Shown in pieces: positions 1-4,747 of a stretch of 6,139 nucleotides of DNA (position 1 is its first letter; the number at the start of each line of letters is the position of its first letter). The notes under the pieces are model-generated. The model did not search any database, was not told where the DNA came from, and was given only the letters and a program-made list of their open reading frames with translations. The position numbers were made by a program, and so were the translations under genes. The DNA is from Solirubrobacterales bacterium 70-9 (GTDB taxonomy: Bacteria; Actinomycetota; Thermoleophilia; Solirubrobacterales; 70-9), in NCBI GenBank assembly GCA_001898095.1, contig MKSH01000068.1:5594-11732 (forward strand). The letters run 5' to 3'.

Positions 1-590
1 CGCGTCTCCCCCATCACCTGGTCGGAAGTCACCGTCCCCTCGGACCCCTGGACCTCCTCGCCGCGCTGTAGCCGGGCGAAATCGGGCCCTTCGCGCACCC
101 CCGCGGCCTTCGCCGCCGCCGGGTCGAAGCGTCCCGGCCGCTCGTCCTCGACCAGCGCCCAGCCGAACGCCCGCACGTTGTGCGCCGCTTCGTAGCCTTC
201 GACCACGTAATCGTCGTGGTCGACCGTCTCCCCCGCCCGCAGCTCCCCCAGCTCGAGCGGATACCGCAGCCGCCCGATCAGCGGCCGCAGCACGGTGAAC
301 AGCTCCTTCAGCCCGGGCGGCCCGAAGACCCGCAGCGGCGCCTCGCGGTCGTGCAGGTCGTACGTTTTCAAGAGGCCCGGCAGCCCCAACATGTGATCGG
401 CGTGGAAATGCGTCAAGTAGATCTCGTCGACCTGCACCAGCCCCAGCGAGCGCTGCATCTGCCGCTGCGTCCCTTCCCCGCAGTCGAACAACAGCCGGTC
501 CCCACCCCGCGCCACCAGCACCGCCGCGGTCGAGCGCCGCGCCGAAGGCACCGACGCCCCGGTGCCGAGAAAGGTCACCTCCAGATCCAT
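1..590 (-). CDS. rnz: Ribonuclease Z (tRNA 3' endonuclease), 3' end cut by the window edge
   Basis: Metallo-beta-lactamase-fold enzyme that cuts precursor tRNAs just after the discriminator base so that CCA can be added, in the cytoplasm. I translated 196 complete codons from the ATG at 590-588. The start reads MDLEVTFLGTGASVP, the usual RNase Z N-terminus. The zinc-binding motif HFHADH is at residues 61-66 (H61, H63, D65, H66), preceded by FDCGEGTQRQM (35-45), and the next metal-ligand histidine is in EAAHNVRAFGW (H137). The stretch at about 150-190 (GPDFARLQRGEEV) fits the flexible tRNA-binding arm region. The family is about 305-310 residues, so the last third, with the remaining Asp and His ligands, lies beyond position 1. 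An in-frame TAG 12 bases upstream fixes this ATG as the earliest start. I see no clear ribosome binding site. The gene follows the broken endonuclease gene by 9 bases and may share its transcript. A tRNA without CCA lies 392 bases away. The call is very secure. Confidence 0.95.
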   Translation of the reverse strand, partial: MDLEVTFLGTGASVPSARRSTAAVLVARGGDRLLFDCGEGTQRQMQRSLGLVQVDEIYLTHFHADHMLGLPGLLKTYDLHDREAPLRVFGPPGLKELFTVLRPLIGRLRYPLELGELRAGETVDHDDYVVEGYEAAHNVRAFGWALVEDERPGRFDPAAAKAAGVREGPDFARLQRGEEVQGSEGTVTSDQVMGET

Positions 591-599
591 CCGGCGAGC

Positions 600-898
600 C
601 TACGCGCTGAGCGCCCGGAGTTTCTCCTCCGTCCAGACCTCGATCTCAAAGTCGGCGGCGAAGCGATGTAGCTCTTCGGACCGCTTCCATGGTCCGTGCT
701 GTGGCTGTTGAAAACCACGCATGCGCCGACAGGCCATGCCCGCTTGCACTGAACCCGTAGGAAGCCCGCCTCGGGCACGTGGACGGCCAAGTCGAAAGGA
801 TGGCCGGAACCGAACGGCACGAACACGTCCAGTCCACGACCAACGAGGCCGTGGAGAACGGCCGCCTCGGCTGCGTTTCCTCGCGCTGCTGAACCCAT
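600..898 (-). pseudogene. Group I intron-associated type PD-(D/E)XK endonuclease, broken by internal deletion/frameshift
   Basis: The ATG at 898 opens MGSAARGNAAEAAVLHGLVG, then FVPFGSGHPFDLAV (26-39), FLRVQCKRAW (46-55) and VVFNSHSTD (61-69). This is the pattern of the PD-(D/E)XK family often called group I intron-associated endonuclease, with E11, D36, Q50 and K52 all in place. After about residue 77 (KSY) the expected Y-RG-AD-F-VY segment is missing and the frame reads into nonsense, running on to 575, inside rnz. In another frame, from about 663 down to a TAG at 600-602, the sequence reads RFAADFEIEVWTEEKLRALSA, which looks like a genuine C-terminus ending 9 bases before rnz. I infer that roughly 50 codons were lost around 660-670 with a frame change; an intact member is about 150 residues. 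A hexamer inverted repeat (CGGACC/GGTCCG, 674-693) lies beside the junction. The N-terminal match is firm; the C-terminal assignment rests on memory of the family and is moderate. A LexA box lies just upstream. Confidence 0.68.
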
Positions 899-925
899 GG
901 CCCGAAGGTAGGTTCCGTACCGGAC

Positions 926-939
926 AGAACGTATGTTCG
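926..939 (-). promoter_or_regulatory. LexA (SOS/DinR-type) operator
   Basis: Read on the minus strand the site is CGAACATACGTTCT, matching 13 of 14 positions of the Gram-positive LexA consensus CGAACRNRYGTTYC, with the core GAAC-N4-GTTC dyad intact. It ends 27 bases before the start of the PD-(D/E)XK endonuclease remnant (898) and 42 bases from the 5' end of tRNA-Arg on the other side. The position suits repression of the minus-strand endonuclease-rnz transcription unit. It is the only GAAC-N4-GTTC I found by scanning GTTC occurrences in the window. LexA binding itself is inferred. Confidence 0.65.
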
Positions 940-981
940 TATGCGCCTGGAAATTGCGCAGACGGCTAAGCTGCTCCGCGA

Positions 982-1055
982 GCGCCCGTAGCTCAGCTGG
1001 ATAGAGCGCCGCCCTCCGGAGGCGGAGGCCGCAGGTTCGAATCCTGCCGGGCGCG
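982..1055 (+). tRNA. tRNA-Arg, anticodon CCG (reads CGG)
   Basis: Complete cloverleaf. The acceptor arms are GCGCCCG (982-988) and CGGGCGC (1048-1054), a 7-bp perfect pairing, with discriminator G at 1055. The D arm is GCTC/GAGC (991-994, 1004-1007). The anticodon stem is CCGCC/GGCGG (1009-1013, 1021-1025) around the loop CTCCGGA, giving anticodon CCG at 1016-1018. The variable loop has 5 bases (1026-1030), and the T arm is GCAGG/CCTGC around TTCGAAT (1031-1047). CCA is not encoded, so the transcript would depend on RNase Z, whose gene lies nearby, and on CCA-adding enzyme. The 3' end is only 7 bases from the next start codon. Confidence 0.97.
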
Positions 1056-1062
1056 TCAGACC

Positions 1063-1437
1063 ATGGACGCCGAGGAACTGCGCGACCACTGCCTCTCCTT
1101 CAACGGAGCCGAGGAGACGTTTCCGTTCGGGCCCGAGACCGCGGTGTTCAAGGTCGAAGGGAAGGTGTTCGCGCTCTCGCGGTTCGATTCCGACGACCTG
1201 CGGATCAGCCTCAAATGCGAGCCGCGGCTGGCGGAGAACCTGCGGGCGGTGCACCCGGAGGTGATCCCCGGCTATCACCTGAACAAGCAGCACTGGAACA
1301 CGGTGATCCTCGGCGGGGCGCTCGGTGACGCGCCGATCCGCGACATGGTCGAGGACTCCTACGACCTCGTCGTCAGCAAACTGCCGGCGGCCAGGCGCCG
1401 GGCGCTGGGCTGGGACGGCGGGGCTACTTCCCGCTGA
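1063..1437 (+). CDS. MmcQ/YjbR family protein
   Basis: A 124-residue cytoplasmic protein of the MmcQ/YjbR family (DUF419, COG2315). The family has a CyaY-like fold and is usually described as DNA-binding, but its precise role is not established. Family hallmarks are visible in order: GAEETFPFGPETAVFKVEGK (residues 15-34), FALSRF (36-41), SLKCEP (49-54), PGYHLNKQHWNTV (69-81) and the C-terminal helix DSYDLVVSKLP (98-108). Length fits the usual 115-120 residues. The ATG lies 7 bases after the tRNA-Arg discriminator base (spacer TCAGACC), leaving no room for a Shine-Dalgarno sequence outside the tRNA. The message is therefore probably co-transcribed with the tRNA and released as a near-leaderless mRNA by 3' tRNA cleavage, or the ribosome binds otherwise. 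The 3' end overlaps the convergent hydrolase gene by 14 bases. The family call is secure, the function is not. Confidence 0.9.
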   Translation: MDAEELRDHCLSFNGAEETFPFGPETAVFKVEGKVFALSRFDSDDLRISLKCEPRLAENLRAVHPEVIPGYHLNKQHWNTVILGGALGDAPIRDMVEDSYDLVVSKLPAARRRALGWDGGATSR

Positions 1438-2332
1438 GACGGGAGCGCCAGGCGGCGCCGTCGAATTCGGCCGGCTCGGTGTCGTCGAGGAAACGCTGCA
1501 GGACGGCGGCGAAGCGGCCGGGGGCCTCCAGCTGGGGAATGTGGCCGACGCCGGGGAAGACCTCGAGTTGGCTGCCGGGCATCTGCGCGTGGGCGGCGCG
1601 GCCGTGGGCGACGGGGATGATCGGATCGCCCTCGCCCCAGACGATCAGCACCGGCAGGTCCTCGGCCAGGTAGAGGCGGTCGAGGGCGGCGACCCGCTGG
1701 CCGTCGGTACCGACCACCGCGTGCAGGGTGGCGAGGAAGGCCTTGCGACGGTCGGCGTCGGCGAGCGAGGCGTAGGCGCGGCCGACCTCGGCGAGGTCCG
1801 CGTTCGGGCGCAGGCCGACCTTGCCGAGCGCCCCGCTGAGGAAGCTGCCCGCGGCCGAGCCGGGACCGGCGGTGGCGCGGAGGAAGAGGTCGGCGCCGGG
1901 CAGCGCCGCGGCGCGCAGGATCGCCCCCACCTCGGGCCCGAGGCCGCCGCTCGAGACCAGCACCAGCCGTTCGACCATCTCCGGGAACTGGTAGGTGAAC
2001 TGGAGCGCGACGCCGCCGCCGAGGCTGTGGCCGACCAGCGTGGCGCGATCGCGGCCGAGGGCGATCATCAAGTCGCGCAGCCCACTCGCCAGGCTGCCGA
2101 GGCTGTAGTCACCGCCGCCGGGCGCCGATTCGCCGTGGCCGGGAAAGTCCGGGGCCACCAGGGTGTTGTGGAGGGCCAGGGGCTCGATCACCGAGTCCCA
2201 GTTGCGCGCGGTCCCGGCCATGCCGTGGATCAGCAGCAGCAGCGGGCCCTCGCCCGCCTCCAGGTAGCTGACCGTGCGCCCATGGACAGAGACCGTCTGA
2301 ACGGTCGAGAAGCTTGCATCGATTGGTGTCAC
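1424..2332 (-). CDS. Alpha/beta hydrolase
   Basis: A 302-residue alpha/beta-hydrolase-fold enzyme, probably a cytoplasmic esterase, lipase or C-C/epoxide hydrolase; substrate unknown. The whole catalytic machinery is visible: oxyanion-hole motif LLLIHGMAGTARNW (32-45), DFPGHGES (62-69), nucleophile elbow GHSLGG with Ser103, a cap region rich in Gly/Ala at about 130-200, catalytic Asp236 in WGEGDPIIP, and His264 in GVGHIPQLEAP. The arrangement resembles the MhpC/BphD or haloperoxidase-like branch, but nothing seen fixes specificity. The start is GTG at 2332-2330; the next in-frame Met is M38, inside the fold, so GTG is needed for a full N-terminus. There is no strong ribosome binding site, and a weak TATCTA sits 7 bases upstream, so a leaderless message is possible. 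It is divergent from the membrane-protein gene and overlaps the yjbR-like gene tail to tail by 14 bases. Confidence 0.9.
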   Translation of the reverse strand: MTPIDASFSTVQTVSVHGRTVSYLEAGEGPLLLLIHGMAGTARNWDSVIEPLALHNTLVAPDFPGHGESAPGGGDYSLGSLASGLRDLMIALGRDRATLVGHSLGGGVALQFTYQFPEMVERLVLVSSGGLGPEVGAILRAAALPGADLFLRATAGPGSAAGSFLSGALGKVGLRPNADLAEVGRAYASLADADRRKAFLATLHAVVGTDGQRVAALDRLYLAEDLPVLIVWGEGDPIIPVAHGRAAHAQMPGSQLEVFPGVGHIPQLEAPGRFAAVLQRFLDDTEPAEFDGAAWRSRLSGK

Positions 2333-2403
2333 AGCGGGATAGATACCCCTCGGGACGGCGGAGGGAACACCCCGTCGTCCGATTTCAATACTGTCGCGGC
2401 GCA
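2333..2403. promoter_or_regulatory. Divergent intergenic region, presumed promoters in both directions
   Basis: Seventy-one bases separate the GTG of the minus-strand hydrolase from the probable GTG of the plus-strand membrane protein. It must hold both promoters if they are not elsewhere. Weak -10-like hexamers sit close to each start: TATCTA on the minus strand (2345-2340) and TACTGT on the plus strand (2389-2394, ending 9 bases before GTG 2404). Neither has a convincing -35 box, and neither gene has a clear Shine-Dalgarno sequence. Two leaderless messages are a possible reading. Confidence 0.35.
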
Positions 2404-3258
2404 GTGAAGCGCCCTTCGATCAAGCGGTCCGACGTCCCCGCCGACGAACGCATCCCCCGCGGCGCGATCATCATCGTCGTGGTCGGCCTCGTCGCCACCC
2501 TGGCCGCCGCGCTGCTCAGCGGTGGCGGCAGCAGCGGCGAAGCGGCCCACCTCGAATTCGTCCAGAGCCGCAAGATCCCCGACTCCAAGGCGGTCGAGGT
2601 CCCCGGCGGCAAGGGCTACAAGATGCAGCTGGTCAAGGGCAAGATCCAGGCGACCGGCAGCAACGTCGCCGGCTATCAGCTCTTCCGCGTGCTGAGCACC
2701 CTGAAGATCGACAAGGGCGCGCCGATCGGCGGCGGCCGGCTGGTCTGCTCGACCCATGGGCTCGGGGTCGGGACCCTGATCGCCCAGAGCAGCGGCGGCC
2801 TGCGGATGCTCTACCCGCGCTCCTCCGAAAACGGGATCTACGGCCAGCCGATCCCGGAAACGGTGCTCGCCCAGTTCTCCTCGCACGGTTACGAACTGGC
2901 GGTGCTGGAAGAAGTCTTCGAAGACATGCCGGCGCACTGGACGACGATCAAAGGCGTGAAGCTCGAGTGGGGCGAATACGAAGAAGGGACCGAGAACCTC
3001 CACTACTTCCTCCCCGACGGGAAGGCGAAGGAAACCGTGGAGCTGCCCTTTTACTCGATCTGGAAATCGACCAAGAAACCGGCGGCGCAGATCAGCTGCA
3101 CCCTGGAGGTCTCGGCCGGCAAGGCGACCGCCGAAACCGAGGGCGCACTACCGCGCATCTCGCCGCCGATCGACGAAGAAGCCGAAGAAGAAGCCGAGGA
3201 ACAGCGCGAAGAAGAAGCCGAAAGCGCCGAAGAAAAGGAAAGCGAAGAAGGCGGCTGA
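2404..3258 (+). CDS. Hypothetical single-pass membrane-anchored protein with acidic C-terminal tail
   Basis: I do not recognise a family. The reading frame is open further upstream, to a TTG at 2314, but that would overlap the divergent hydrolase start; GTG at 2404 gives a sensible 284-residue protein beginning VKRPSIKRSD. A short basic N-terminus is followed by one hydrophobic helix (AIIIVVVGLVATLAAALL, about residues 21-38), then a Gly/Ser linker. This predicts an N-in anchor or uncleaved signal with the bulk outside the cell. The exported part (about 45-255) has only two cysteines (C115 in LVCSTHG, C232 in QISCTLE), which could form a disulfide. The last 30 or so residues (from about 256) are almost all Glu, Ala, Lys and Ser, encoded by a purine-rich GAA/GAG/GCC tract at 3172-3255. 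No ribosome binding site is evident. A large hairpin 33 bases after the stop probably ends the transcript. Confidence 0.75.
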   Translation: MKRPSIKRSDVPADERIPRGAIIIVVVGLVATLAAALLSGGGSSGEAAHLEFVQSRKIPDSKAVEVPGGKGYKMQLVKGKIQATGSNVAGYQLFRVLSTLKIDKGAPIGGGRLVCSTHGLGVGTLIAQSSGGLRMLYPRSSENGIYGQPIPETVLAQFSSHGYELAVLEEVFEDMPAHWTTIKGVKLEWGEYEEGTENLHYFLPDGKAKETVELPFYSIWKSTKKPAAQISCTLEVSAGKATAETEGALPRISPPIDEEAEEEAEEQREEEAESAEEKESEEGG

Positions 3259-3290
3259 GGGCCGGGGCTCGGGGGGACTCAGGGGGACGG

Positions 3291-3358
3291 CGAGGGACCC
3301 GGCCCTCTCATAGGCGGTCCGGGCAGGCTGTGACCGCCTATGAGAGGGCCGTCCCTCG
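3291..3358. repeat. Large hairpin E1 with 12-base loop shared with E4
   Basis: The core stem is a perfect 19-bp inverted repeat (3301-3319 with 3332-3350) and an outer 8-bp stem CGAGGGAC/GTCCCTCG (3291-3298 with 3351-3358), separated by a 2-base CC bulge on the left arm. The loop 3320-3331 is CGGGCAGGCTGT. It begins 33 bases after the stop codon of the plus-strand membrane-protein gene, so it may act as its terminator, although no T-run follows. The loop is identical, in inverted orientation, to that of E4. Confidence 0.93.
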
Positions 3359-3423
3359 GGGAGAGGGAGAGGGCGCGCGTCCCGTGCGGGTCCCGGGGGA
3401 GGTCCGCGGCGAAGGCGCCGGGA

Positions 3424-3452
3424 ACGTCACGTTTCTTAAGGGAATACGTCAC
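3424..3452. repeat. AT-richer imperfect dyad with ACGTCAC direct repeat
   Basis: ACGTCAC occurs at 3424-3430 and again at 3446-3452. Between and partly within them ACGTTTC (3429-3435) faces GAATACGT (3442-3449) as an inverted repeat with one extra base, around TTAAGG. It is the only distinctly AT-containing patch in the repeat island. It could be a regulator site or part of repeat E2; there is no gene start next to it. Confidence 0.4.
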
Positions 3453-3472
3453 ACCGGTCGCAGGTCCCCTCG

Positions 3473-3519
3473 CTCCGTTCGCTGCTTGTACCGCCATGCG
3501 CGACAAACAGCGAACGGAG
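3473..3519. repeat. Palindrome E2
   Basis: The perfect 12-bp arms CTCCGTTCGCTG (3473-3484) and CAGCGAACGGAG (3508-3519) continue, after one mismatch, into TTGT/ACAA (3486-3489 with 3503-3506), leaving a 13-base loop (3490-3502). Its stem core CCGTTCGC resembles GCGTTCGC of E3, and a GGATCC-containing tail begins 15 bases after it, as a similar tail does 24 bases after E3. It lies in the non-coding island between convergent genes. Confidence 0.85.
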
Positions 3520-3635
3520 GTCCGGGGCGGGCTCGGATCCCCCGCGGAGGCGCACGCCCGGGCGACGTCCCCTGCATCTCCCTCGAGGAGGGCAGGAGAT
3601 CGTCCCGCCCGAGACCCTCCCGTCGCCCCATCCCC

Positions 3636-3686
3636 CGGTGCGTTCGCACTTTCCCGTACATGGGAAGGGAAAGTGCGAACGCACCG
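3636..3686. repeat. Palindrome E3
   Basis: Perfect 20-bp arms (3636-3655 with 3667-3686) enclose an 11-base loop GTACATGGGAA. The arms carry GGTGCGTTCGCAC, itself a small dyad (GTGCG-TT-CGCAC), and TTTCCC. The loop can re-pair with the arm (TTCCC/GGGAA), so alternative folds exist. Spurious open reading frames cross it on both strands because its arms are free of stop codons. Confidence 0.9.
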
Positions 3687-3761
3687 CCCTCGGCGGCCCG
3701 GAGGGGCGACGGATCCCGCCGCAGGCGCGCGAACCCTGCGCACTTCTCCCCGCAAGCCTCG

Positions 3762-3823
3762 CGTCCCGGGCGTCTCGGAGGCGGCCACAGCCTGCCCGGG
3801 TCGCCTCCGAGACGCCCGGGACG
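3762..3823. repeat. Large hairpin E4 with 12-base loop shared with E1
   Basis: The perfect 22-bp arms (3762-3783 with 3802-3823) are extended inward by GCC/GGT with one G-T wobble, giving 25 pairs. The loop 3787-3798 is ACAGCCTGCCCG, the exact reverse complement of the E1 loop, while the stem sequence is unrelated to that of E1. Read on the minus strand, the direction of transcription leaving the SRAP gene (stop at 3935), the loop is CGGGCAGGCTGT, about 110 bases after that stop. Confidence 0.93.
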
Positions 3824-3856
3824 GCCGGTCCCCACCCGCACGGGCCCCGAATCCCG

Positions 3857-3928
3857 CCGTCCCCGGCCGACCCTGACCCGTCCCGGCCGGCCGCACCCGA
3901 ACTCCACCGTCCCGGCCGCCCGCACCCG
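3857..3928. repeat. Imperfect direct repeat, about 22 bases
   Basis: CCGTCCCGGCCG followed by SCCGCACCCG occurs at 3878-3899 and 3907-3928 with one mismatch (21 of 22). A degenerate third copy begins at 3857 (CCGTCCCCGGCCGACC). The copies lie immediately beyond the stop of the SRAP gene in very C-rich sequence. Confidence 0.55.
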
Positions 3929-3934
3929 TCGCCC

Positions 3935-4747
3935 TCAGGCCTGCGGCGCGACCAGCAACTCCGGCCCCTCGGCCATCCCTTTGCCGACCTTGTTCAGCGC
4001 CGGGTTCGCCGGCGCCCCGGCCATCCGCGCCGGGTCGAGCGGCCCGCACATCGCGATCGCCTCCTCGGTCGAGAGCCGCGGGTCGAGCCAGGCCGCCTCG
4101 GCCTCCGGCCCGGAGAGGATCGCCGGCATCCGGTCGTGGACCGGTTTCACCACCGCGTTCGGCGTCGTCGTGATGATCGTGGCGCTGTAGAGGTAGCCGT
4201 CGAGATCGACGCCGCGCTCGTCCGGGTCGTCCCACTCCTTGCGCGTGCAGAGCCCGGCGAAGGCGAACGGCTCGCCGCCGTCGACGGTGAAGCGCCACGG
4301 CTGGCGCGGCTGCTTCGGGTCCTCCGCCTTCATCCACTCGTAGAAGCCGTCGGCGACGATCAGGCAGCGGTGGCGGAACTTGCCGACCAGCGGCGCGTAG
4401 GCGCGGCTCTTTTCCAGGTTCTCGACTTTCGCGTTGATCATCCGGTAGCCGACTTTCAGGTCCTTCGCCCAGACCGGGACGAGCCCCCAGCGCATCAGCC
4501 GCGCCTCGCGCTCGCCCGCCGCCGCCTTCTCCTCGTCGGGGTCGTCGCGGACGACGAGGATCTCCTGGGTCGGCGCGACGTTGAAACGGCCGAGCCCGGG
4601 CGGCGATTTTTGCTTCGCCTCGGCGCCGCCGTCCTTGGCCGACTCCTTCGCCGGCGCGCCCTTGGCCAACGTCTTTTCCAGTTCGACCTGGAAGCGGTCG
4701 GCGATCGACTTCGTGTCCTTGGTGGTGACGGTGAAGCGCCCGCACAT
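3935..4747 (-). CDS. SRAP-family (YedK/HMCES-type) abasic-site processing protein
   Basis: A 270-residue SOS response-associated peptidase domain protein. The family protects abasic sites in single-stranded DNA by forming a thiazolidine DNA-protein crosslink through the N-terminal cysteine exposed after Met removal. The start MCGRFTV supplies Cys2. Also visible are FNVAPTQ (N56), MRWGLVPVWAK (85-95), INAKVEN (104-110), the acidic active-site motif DGFYEW (E137) and HDRMPAIL with the conserved His204. Residues 29-50 hold a Lys/Ala/Glu-rich insertion, probably a surface loop; otherwise the length fits the family. The ATG at 4747-4745 overlaps the TGA of the upstream epimerase by one base (TGATG), and a strong ribosome binding site, AGGAGGT, lies 9 bases before it inside that gene. 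A longer upstream reading frame in this phase is only a shadow of the epimerase. The operon context is sugar-related rather than DNA repair. No LexA box lies near its start; any operon promoter may be outside the window. Confidence 0.95.
   Translation of the reverse strand: MCGRFTVTTKDTKSIADRFQVELEKTLAKGAPAKESAKDGGAEAKQKSPPGLGRFNVAPTQEILVVRDDPDEEKAAAGEREARLMRWGLVPVWAKDLKVGYRMINAKVENLEKSRAYAPLVGKFRHRCLIVADGFYEWMKAEDPKQPRQPWRFTVDGGEPFAFAGLCTRKEWDDPDERGVDLDGYLYSATIITTTPNAVVKPVHDRMPAILSGPEAEAAWLDPRLSTEEAIAMCGPLDPARMAGAPANPALNKVGKGMAEGPELLVAPQA

Larger units (their letters stand above)
3259..3934. other. Non-coding repeat island between convergent genes
   Basis: These 676 bases lie between the stop of the plus-strand membrane-protein gene and the stop of the minus-strand SRAP gene. 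Open frames cross it on both strands, but their products are Arg/Pro/Gly-rich, change with the palindromes and match no family I know. The content is four large palindromes (E1-E4), an AT-richer imperfect dyad at 3424-3452, a small hairpin ATCTCC/GGAGAT (3576-3600) and C-rich direct repeats. I see no tRNA and no CRISPR array. Confidence 0.8.

Noticed and set aside
180..671. 163-codon plus-strand open frame over rnz
   Set aside because: It is antisense to an unmistakable RNase Z frame, and its product is low-complexity Arg/Pro/Gln-rich.
982..1062. Phage or element attachment site at the tRNA 3' end
   Set aside because: No second copy of the tRNA 3' end occurs in the window and no integrase is present.
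646..1293. Open frame on the minus strand across tRNA-Arg (contains TRPAGFEPAASASGGRRSIQL)
   Set aside because: This peptide is simply the antisense translation of a tRNA gene, and the rest is antisense to the yjbR-like gene.
2314..2403. Upstream TTG start for the membrane protein
   Set aside because: It would overlap the divergent hydrolase start, adds Arg-rich sequence without features, and pushes the signal-anchor helix away from the N-terminus.
1325..2407. 360-codon plus-strand open frame over the hydrolase
   Set aside because: Antisense shadow of the alpha/beta hydrolase gene, whose complete catalytic triad shows the real strand; the product is Gly/Ala/Glu/Arg-biased.
3259..3934. CRISPR array
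   Set aside because: The repeats are inverted, of different sequence and irregularly spaced; there are no regular direct repeats with spacers and no cas genes.
2967..4745. Long open frames across the repeat island on both strands
   Set aside because: Lack of stops follows from GC content and from the palindromes. Translations mirror each other across palindrome arms, and no family motif appears.
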